Positions 56,137-64,000 of a stretch of 64,000 nucleotides of DNA are shown one piece after another. Under the pieces are notes generated by a model. That model did no database searches. It saw only the letters and a list, made by a program, of their open reading frames with translations, and was not told the DNA's origin. The position numbers were made by a program, and so were the translations under genes. The DNA comes from an uncultured Caulobacterales bacterium (GTDB lineage Bacteria; Pseudomonadota; Alphaproteobacteria; Caulobacterales; Caulobacteraceae). The stretch is taken from contig CAIUMD010000015.1 in NCBI GenBank assembly GCA_903900155.1, positions 1 to 64,000 of the forward strand, read 5' to 3'. Numbering within the stretch: position 1 is the first letter of the stretch; each line of letters opens with the position of its first letter.

Positions 56137-57045
56137 CTAGGGCCGCTGGCTGACCCGCACCCAGTCGACCTCCATGGTCGCCGGCAGGGCCGCCTCGTCG
56201 ACGCCCTTGGCGTTGGCGCCCTCGGGCCAGCGACCGCCGAAAGCCAGGTTCAGGATCAGGTGGAAGGGCTGGTCGAACGGCGCGGCGCTGACCGCCTGGT
56301 CATCACGCTTCCACTGCTCCGCCGGGGCGCGAGCATATTGTTGTCCGTCCACGAACCAGGTGATCGCCTCCGGCGTCCACTCCACCGCATAGACATGGAA
56401 GCCATCCGGGGACGCCGGCATCGGCGTGCTGGTGCTGACCTGCTTGTGCGCCCCCGATGCATCGCCGGCGAAGTGGATCGTGCCGAAGATCCGGTTCTCG
56501 CGCCCCCCCTCGCAGCCGACGCCCATCTGCGGACAGGACGCGCCCAGGTTGACGGTCTCCAGGATGTCGATCTCGCCGGACTTGGGCCAGCCGCCATAGG
56601 TCGAAAGCTCCGGCATCATCCAGATGGCCGGCCATACGCCCTGGCCGCCCGGGACCCGCGCCCGCGCCTCGAACCGGCCGTAGCGCCAGCTGGCCAGGCC
56701 CTGGGTCAGGATCTTGCCCGAGGCATAGTCGCCGGTCTTCATCGGCCCGGTCGGACCGGCCCACGGATTGGCCAGGCCCCGGGTCTTGCGCTTGACCGTG
56801 GTCAACCGCAGCAGGCCGTCCTTGACCGACACGGTGTCGGGACTGACGTCGTAGCACTGGCGCTCGTCGTTGCCGCCGCCGCCGCAATCGGCGGCCCGGG
56901 TCCACTTGGCCGGATCCAGGCGGTCGCCGTCGAACTCGTCGGACCAGACCAGTTTCCACCCCGCATCTTGAGCGTAAACGGGGGCGGGGGCCGGCGTGGC
57001 GGCGGACAACAGGGCCAGGGCGGCGACGATCGACTTGAAGCTCAT
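56137..57045 (-). CDS. Glycoside hydrolase family 16 protein, secreted
   Basis: Signal peptide; WSDEFDGDRLDPAKWTR, WPAIWMMPELSTYGGWPKSGEIDILETVN (GEIDILE catalytic motif). Confidence 0.95.
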   Translation of the reverse strand: MSFKSIVAALALLSAATPAPAPVYAQDAGWKLVWSDEFDGDRLDPAKWTRAADCGGGGNDERQCYDVSPDTVSVKDGLLRLTTVKRKTRGLANPWAGPTGPMKTGDYASGKILTQGLASWRYGRFEARARVPGGQGVWPAIWMMPELSTYGGWPKSGEIDILETVNLGASCPQMGVGCEGGRENRIFGTIHFAGDASGAHKQVSTSTPMPASPDGFHVYAVEWTPEAITWFVDGQQYARAPAEQWKRDDQAVSAAPFDQPFHLILNLAFGGRWPEGANAKGVDEAALPATMEVDWVRVSQRP

Positions 57046-59027
57046 GACACCGGATGCTCAAGCGCCGACCAGCCCGCGTCAAGCCATGTCGGGACCAGCC
57101 GCCGCGCGCCCGAGGCGCTGAGGTGGTCGTCGTCGAAATAGATCGGCTCGCCGTCCATCATCGCCAGGCAGCGACCGTTGACGCACAGGGTCTGCGACGG
57201 GAACACCGCCGTCGTCCCGCGTCGGTCCTGGATGGCCGCGCGAATGGCGTCCTCGGCCGGGCCGGCGCGCGAGAGGGGCAGTTCGGCGTCGACGCTGGCG
57301 CAACGTCCCGGCTTCAATCCCAGCTGGGCGGACTGCCCCAGGCATTCGGGCGCGCCCAGGGTCAGCTCCGGGACCGGACCGATGATCAGCACCCGCAGGT
57401 CGGGACGGCGCCGGACGAGGGCCCGCAGCGTGCGGCCCAGCGGTCCCGCCAGGCCCGTCCGCTTGCCGCCCGCCAACATCGTCACGCGCGGCGAGTTGAC
57501 GTCGTAGAACGGCGGCGCGTCGCGATAGAGCGGCCAGCGGGCCGCCAGCACCACCAGCTTCAGCCGCTTGTCCGCCGCGATCCGCTCCAGGACCTGGTCG
57601 GCGCCCGCCTCGCACTCCAGCTTGAAGCGGTACATCGTCCGGACACTGACGCCGACCAGCGGCGGGCAGCCGCCGCGGGCGACTTCGCGCACGCTCCAGC
57701 CGCGCGCCATGGCCCAGTCCACGACGCCGGGGATCACGGCGTCGGCATGGGAGTCGCCCCAGACCAGGACGTCGTCGCCCTCCAAGCCGGGCGCCGCGCC
57801 GAAGCGGCAGTCCGCGGGCTTGGCCTTGCGGGCGTTGTCGAAACAGGCCTTGCGGGCCGGATTGACGTCGGTCTCCTCCAGGTCGGCCAGGGCCTTGGCG
57901 GTGGGCGACAGACGGCCTGGCAAGCCGTGGGTGAAGAACAGCAGCGCACCGACGGCGATCGGGACCAGCAGCGGCAGCAGCATCAGGCCCAGGCGCCGCC
58001 AGTGGCAGTCGGTCGGACCACGCCGGAAGGGCTGCTCAACGAAGCGCCAGCTCAATATCGCCAGAACGAGCGCCAGCCCGACCAGGCCCAGACGCTGGCC
58101 CACGCTGAGCGGCTGCTGAGCGACGTCGGCGGCCAGGACCAGCAGCGGCCAGTGCCACAGATAGAGCGAATACGAGATCTTCCCCAACCCGACCACCGGC
58201 GGTAGGCGTAACACGAAGAGACCCGGCGCCGCGCCCGACCCGCTCCAGACCAGCAGCGCCGTCCCAAGGCAGACCGGAACCGCCGAAAGCCCCGGAAAGG
58301 CGCTGGCCTCGTTCAGCCAGATGAGGCTGCCGGCGATCGCCAGCCCGCCCAGTATCCCCGCCAGCTTGGCCGTGGTCCGATCCTGCGGCGGCTTGACCAG
58401 GCCCAGGGCTGGCGCCCCGCCGGCCAGGAACTCCCAGGCCCGCATCGGCAGGCCGAAGAACGCCCAGTTGCTGGCGACCATCGCCTGGGCCAGGACCAGC
58501 GAACCGATCAGCAGCGCCAGCGCCAGGCTGGCGCGCATGCCCCGCAACGGCTTGAGCGACAGCAGCGCGATCAGGGCCGGCCAGAGCAGGTAGAATTGCT
58601 CCTCCACGCCCAGCGACCACAGGTGCAGCAGCGGGTTCTGCTGGACGCCCGGCGCGAAATAGCCGGCGGTCTGGGCGAACAGGATGTTGGCGGCGAACAG
58701 GCCCGAGGCCGCCGTCGCCGCGCCGGTCATGGCCAGCAGGCGCGGCATCTCGACCCACGCCGCCAGCGCCGCCGTGACCAGCACCACCAGCAGATAGGCC
58801 GGCGCGATCCGCCGCGCCCGCCGCAGGTAGAAGCCGCCCCACGAGAAGCTGTCGCCATCCCGCGCCTCGACGATCAGCCGGGTGATCAGATAGCCCGAGA
58901 TGACGAAAAACACGTCCACCCCGACAAAGCCGCCCGGCAGCAGGTTGGGAAAGGCGTGATGGATGACGATGGCCCCCACCGCCACGGCCCGCAGCCCGTC
59001 GATGTCACGCCGATACTCCAGACCCAT
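57042..59027 (-). CDS. Acyltransferase (OafA/YrhL type) with C-terminal SGNH domain
   Basis: [70 protein letters not shown]; start trimmed to MGLEYRRD. Confidence 0.95.
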   Translation of the reverse strand: MGLEYRRDIDGLRAVAVGAIVIHHAFPNLLPGGFVGVDVFFVISGYLITRLIVEARDGDSFSWGGFYLRRARRIAPAYLLVVLVTAALAAWVEMPRLLAMTGAATAASGLFAANILFAQTAGYFAPGVQQNPLLHLWSLGVEEQFYLLWPALIALLSLKPLRGMRASLALALLIGSLVLAQAMVASNWAFFGLPMRAWEFLAGGAPALGLVKPPQDRTTAKLAGILGGLAIAGSLIWLNEASAFPGLSAVPVCLGTALLVWSGSGAAPGLFVLRLPPVVGLGKISYSLYLWHWPLLVLAADVAQQPLSVGQRLGLVGLALVLAILSWRFVEQPFRRGPTDCHWRRLGLMLLPLLVPIAVGALLFFTHGLPGRLSPTAKALADLEETDVNPARKACFDNARKAKPADCRFGAAPGLEGDDVLVWGDSHADAVIPGVVDWAMARGWSVREVARGGCPPLVGVSVRTMYRFKLECEAGADQVLERIAADKRLKLVVLAARWPLYRDAPPFYDVNSPRVTMLAGGKRTGLAGPLGRTLRALVRRRPDLRVLIIGPVPELTLGAPECLGQSAQLGLKPGRCASVDAELPLSRAGPAEDAIRAAIQDRRGTTAVFPSQTLCVNGRCLAMMDGEPIYFDDDHLSASGARRLVPTWLDAGWSALEHPVS

Positions 59028-59147
59028 GCTCGCCCCCGAAACTACAGTCGTAATCACGGTGAGCAGCGCCACGCCTCGTCGTCAAGAGAAGTTATTACGC
59101 CCGTAAACTTCTTTCCCGCCCTCCCGAACCGGCCTAAACACCAGCCC

Positions 59148-59777
59148 ATGCGCACCGGACCCGACATGATGCTGGAACTGGCCTGCGGACAGGGCCCTGT
59201 CTGCGGGGTGGACGAGGCCGGGCGCGGTCCCTGGGCCGGGCCGGTCAGCGCCGGCGCGGTGATCCTGGATCCCGACCGCATCCCCAAGGGCCTGAACGAC
59301 TCCAAGAAACTCTCGGCCAAGGCCCGCGCGGCCCTGGAGGCGGAGATCAAAGAAGTCGCCATCGCCTGGTGCGTGGGCATGGCCTCGATCGAGGAGATCG
59401 CGCAGCTCAACATCCTGCACGCCGCGGGCCTGGCCATGCGCCGGGCGGTCGAGGGCCTGCACGTGACCCCGGTCTTCGCCCTGGTCGACGGCAACTACCG
59501 CTTCCCCCTGCCCTGCGAGGTCAAGACCGTGGTCAAGGGCGACAGCCTGTCGTGCTCGATCGCGGCGGCCTCGATCCTGGCCAAGGAAGCCCGCGACCGG
59601 ATCATGGTCGAGATGGACGCCGTCTATCCCGGCTACGGTTTCGCTGGCCACAAGGGCTATCACGCCCCAGTTCATGTTGAAGCGCTGCGAAAGCTGGGCC
59701 CTTCTCCTATCCATCGTCTCGGGTGGGCTCCGCTGCGCAATCTCGAATTTGATTTCAACTCGATTGAGTCTGAATAG
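59148..59777 (+). CDS. rnhB: Ribonuclease HII
   Basis: [70 protein letters not shown]. Confidence 0.96.
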   Translation: MRTGPDMMLELACGQGPVCGVDEAGRGPWAGPVSAGAVILDPDRIPKGLNDSKKLSAKARAALEAEIKEVAIAWCVGMASIEEIAQLNILHAAGLAMRRAVEGLHVTPVFALVDGNYRFPLPCEVKTVVKGDSLSCSIAAASILAKEARDRIMVEMDAVYPGYGFAGHKGYHAPVHVEALRKLGPSPIHRLGWAPLRNLEFDFNSIESE

Positions 59778-59884
59778 ACTCAAGAATCGGGTCGATATAA
59801 CCTCAAAATCTGCACTTCACTTACTTGAATGCTGAAATGCAGGCGCCATTTCCCCATTATCGCCAACTTGATGGGGAGGCAGAG

Positions 59885-60172
59885 ATGAGTGATATCGGTT
59901 CGGCTCGCAGCCGACTGCTGCACGTGGCCGAGGAAATCGAGAGCAAAGGGCTCGTCGCCGAAGCAACGGATATCCGTGCGGTGGTTGAGGAGTGCATGTA
60001 TCGGCGAGCGCCTGCCCGTCGAATGCCCAGAAAGTCAGCTGCAGTGACGCCTCGGTTGAAGAAGCGGGTGCTCAAACTCGCTGATACCACCTCCCTCCAT
60101 AATGCAGAGATCGCCGTCAAATTGAACCTCAACCCTGGACGCGTCTCGGAAATCCTTCAGGGCGATCGTTAA
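59885..60172 (+). CDS. Small HTH DNA-binding protein (homeodomain-like)
   Basis: MSDIGSARSRLLHVAEEIESKG ... VTPRLKKRVLKLADTTSLHNAEIAVKLNLNPGRVSEILQGDR; an upstream in-frame start at 59825 is also possible. Confidence 0.75.
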   Translation: MSDIGSARSRLLHVAEEIESKGLVAEATDIRAVVEECMYRRAPARRMPRKSAAVTPRLKKRVLKLADTTSLHNAEIAVKLNLNPGRVSEILQGDR

Positions 60173-60193
60173 AAAAATTAACTATAAGTATAA

Positions 60194-61534
<1,341 letters not shown>

Positions 61535-61560
<26 letters not shown>

Positions 61561-61606
61561 GGACCTGCAGGGCGCCTACTTTGCGTTCTCGGGCATGCGC
61601 GGCTAG
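61535..61606 (+). pseudogene. C-terminal fragment of a second gene, truncated at its 5' side
   Basis: GGAFAVNAKDLQGAYFAFSGMRG* has protein-like composition ending in a stop, fused to the antisense of the MarR remnant. Confidence 0.4.
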
Positions 61607-62148
61607 CGGCGGCGGGCTCGCCACTGGGCGGCCGTCTGCCCCCACAGCTCGACCTTGCTGGCTTCGTGCGGCGGCGGCAGTTGGCCCGGCCCGCGATTGG
61701 TCGCGCCCAGGCGGATGGCGACCTGCTGCGACGGGACGTTTTCCGGGTCGATGCAGTGGATGATATCGGTCCAGCCTAAGTGGTCGAACGCCCAGTCCAT
61801 CGTCGCCGTGGCGGCCTCGACCGCATAGCCCTTGCCCTGCGCCGACGGCAGCAGGCCCCAGCCAACCTCGTCGCCGGGCCAGCCGTCCGGCCGCCAGGGC
61901 CCGATCCGGCCGATCCAGGCGCCGCTGGCCTTCTCGATCACCGAGAACATGCCAAAGCCGTGCAGGGCCCACGATCCGGCCATCGCGGCCATGCCGCGCC
62001 AGACCAGGGCGCGCGGCTGGACGCCGCCGATGAAGCGCGCCGCCACGGGATCGGCCATCAGCGCGGCCCAGGCGTCCAGGTCGACATCGGCCGGCGGCCG
62101 CAGGATCAGCCGTTCGGTCTCGAGCGTGGGTCCGGGCGCGACCGCCAT
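61603..62148 (-). CDS. GNAT family N-acetyltransferase (RimJ/RimL-like)
   Basis: LETERLILRPPADVDLDAWAALMADP, VGWGLLPSAQGKGYAVEAATATMDWAFDHLGW. Confidence 0.92.
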   Translation of the reverse strand: MAVAPGPTLETERLILRPPADVDLDAWAALMADPVAARFIGGVQPRALVWRGMAAMAGSWALHGFGMFSVIEKASGAWIGRIGPWRPDGWPGDEVGWGLLPSAQGKGYAVEAATATMDWAFDHLGWTDIIHCIDPENVPSQQVAIRLGATNRGPGQLPPPHEASKVELWGQTAAQWRARRR

Positions 62149-62152
62149 GCGC

Positions 62153-62830
62153 CTAGCCCACGCACTCGGCTAGGCCGGTGCGGCGCACCGCGCCCGAGGC
62201 CTTGCCGATCTTCTGGGTGCGCCGAGCGACGTACTTGCCCGGCTTGATCACCTTCCACTTCAGCGGGCTGGGCAGGATGGCCGCCAGGCGCGAGGCCTGG
62301 GCCTGGGTCAGCTGGTCGGCGTCGACGCCGAAATAGCGCTGGGCGGCGGCCTGGGCGCCATAGATGCCCGAGCCGAACTCGATCGAGTTCAGATAGACCT
62401 CCATGATCCGCTGCTTGCCCCACAGCACCTCGATCAGCACCGTGAACCAGGCCTCCAGGCCCTTGCGGATGTAGCTGCGACCCGGCCACAGGAAGACGTT
62501 CTTGGCCGTCTGCTGGCTGATGGTCGAGCCGCCGCGAATCTTCTTGCCGGCCTCGTTGTTGGCGTAGGCCTTCTGCAGGGCGTTGAAGTCGAAGCCGTGG
62601 TGCTCGCAGAACCGGGCGTCCTCGGCCGCGATCAGGGCGCGCGGCAGGGCCGGAGCGACCTTGTCGATCCCGCGCCAGCGATGGTCCAGTCCGCGCCCCT
62701 CGACCGCGCGGATCACCATCAGCGGCGTCACCGGCGGCGGGATGAAGCGATACAGGATGACCGTCACCACCGGCCCGGCCACCAGCACGATGAACAGAGC
62801 CAGCGCGATATTCCGCAAAAGCCGCCGCAC
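62153..62830 (-). CDS. mtgA: Monofunctional biosynthetic peptidoglycan transglycosylase
   Basis: [80 protein letters not shown]. Confidence 0.96.
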   Translation of the reverse strand: MRRLLRNIALALFIVLVAGPVVTVILYRFIPPPVTPLMVIRAVEGRGLDHRWRGIDKVAPALPRALIAAEDARFCEHHGFDFNALQKAYANNEAGKKIRGGSTISQQTAKNVFLWPGRSYIRKGLEAWFTVLIEVLWGKQRIMEVYLNSIEFGSGIYGAQAAAQRYFGVDADQLTQAQASRLAAILPSPLKWKVIKPGKYVARRTQKIGKASGAVRRTGLAECVG

Positions 62831-62935
62831 GAGAAGTCCCCGAAGTCCTACTTGTCTTTACCCGACGGACGGATGCTAGCCAGTGGAACCGTCGCTGTCG
62901 CGATAGATAGATACACGGGATTAAGGGAGCCTTCG

Positions 62936-63598
62936 ATGGACGTGATCGACGCCGTCAACCGCCGCATGTCGGTGCGCGCCTTCAAGCCCGATCCGGTCGA
63001 CGGCGCGCTGGTCCGCGAACTCTTGGAAGCGGCCGCCCGCGCCCCGTCCGGCGGCAATCTCCAGCCCTGGCGGGTGCAGGTCGTCGCGGGCGACCCGCTG
63101 GAAAAGCTGAAGGCGACCATGCTGGCCCGCGTCGCCGCGCCCGATCCCACCGAATACGACGTCTATCCGGCCAACCTGTGGGAGCCGCTGCGCAGCCGCC
63201 GCTTCCAGGTCGGCGAGGACATGTACGGGGCGCTGGGCATCCCGCGCGAGGACAAGCTGCAGCGCCTGCAGTGGTTCTCGACCAACGGCCAGGGCTTCGG
63301 GGCGCCCGTGCAGCTGTTCTTCTCGATCGACCGCCGCTGCGGCCCGCCGCAGTGGAGCGATGTCGGCATGCTGATGCAGACCTTCATGCTGCTGGCCGTC
63401 GAGCGCGGCCTGGACACCTGCCCGCAGGAGTTCTGGTCGCACTACAACAAGATCGTCGACGACCATGTCGGCCTGCCCGAGGGCCACATGCTGTTCTCCG
63501 GCATGGCCCTGGGCTATCGCGACGAGGCCGCGCCGGTGAACAACTTCCGCTCCCAGCGCGCCCCGTTCGAGGAGTGGGGCGAGCTGAAGGGCTTCTAG
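62936..63598 (+). CDS. Nitroreductase family protein
   Basis: RRMSVRAFKPDPVDGALVRELLEAAARAPSGGNLQPWRVQVV. Confidence 0.94.
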   Translation: MDVIDAVNRRMSVRAFKPDPVDGALVRELLEAAARAPSGGNLQPWRVQVVAGDPLEKLKATMLARVAAPDPTEYDVYPANLWEPLRSRRFQVGEDMYGALGIPREDKLQRLQWFSTNGQGFGAPVQLFFSIDRRCGPPQWSDVGMLMQTFMLLAVERGLDTCPQEFWSHYNKIVDDHVGLPEGHMLFSGMALGYRDEAAPVNNFRSQRAPFEEWGELKGF

Positions 63599-64000
63599 CC
63601 CGCGAACTCGCGCGGGCCGCTGATGTCGGGGATCGCGACGACGCCGGCCTCGCCGCTTTCGTCGCCCCAGGCCAGCCACTTGCCGTCGGCGCTGGTCGAG
63701 AGCGCGCTGATCGACGCGCCCTTCTCGGCCTTCACCGTCTCGATGCGGCCGTTGCGCATGTGGGCGATCCAGATCTTGCCGTTGTCCTGGGCGGCGACGC
63801 AGACCGGCTGAACGTCGACGCCGGCCACCCGGACGACCATCGAATCACGCGAGAAGCCGATCTCGGCGGCTTCCTTGCCCATCGGGCCGTTGGCGCCGGC
63901 GAACGGCCAGATGACCGCGCCCGAGGCGCCGGCCGTGGTCAAGAGGTTGCCCTTGTCGAAGAAGGCCACGCTCTTGATCTTGGACGGGTAGCCGCCCATC
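63595..64000 (-). CDS. WD40-repeat protein, C-terminal part (continues beyond the window)
   Basis: Repeat-like blades such as IKSVAFFDKGNLLTTAGASGAVIWPF and ISALSTSADGKWLAWGDESGEAGVVAIPD; ORF open at the window end. Confidence 0.75.
   Translation of the reverse strand, partial: MGGYPSKIKSVAFFDKGNLLTTAGASGAVIWPFAGANGPMGKEAAEIGFSRDSMVVRVAGVDVQPVCVAAQDNGKIWIAHMRNGRIETVKAEKGASISALSTSADGKWLAWGDESGEAGVVAIPDISGPREFAG

Overview
The window is a high-GC alphaproteobacterial chromosome, most consistent with Caulobacter or a close relative: it carries a near-canonical CcrM (GANTC) methyltransferase after rnhB, and a phaA/phaB/phaR cluster. Roughly the first 7.5 kb is the right end of an integrated, probably mobilizable island. 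It contains an IS3-family fragment at the left edge, a three-gene overlapping operon (DNA methyltransferase, an uncharacterised protein with a possible PD-(D/E)XK-like signature, and a ParB-like protein), a MobV-type relaxase, an inverted-repeat-rich oriT-like intergenic region, two small regulatory-type genes and a tyrosine integrase that abuts the 3' end of an intact tRNA-Arg(ACG). The other ~56 kb is mostly ordinary housekeeping or conserved chromosome. Points of interest there: a secreted protein built of five tandem 4-cysteine modules, three families of REP-like palindromic repeats (one encodes the C-terminus of a glycosyltransferase), a ~450-bp structured region after hemF with no convincing ORF, a sigma-54-like promoter ahead of a 22-codon ORF, an HTH gene lodged between rnhB and ccrM with clustered GANTC sites, and a deletion scar joining a MarR remnant to another gene fragment. 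The best candidate for an undescribed system is the ParB-like / unknown / methyltransferase operon at 318-3570. All calls come from reading the sequence; no homology search was run.
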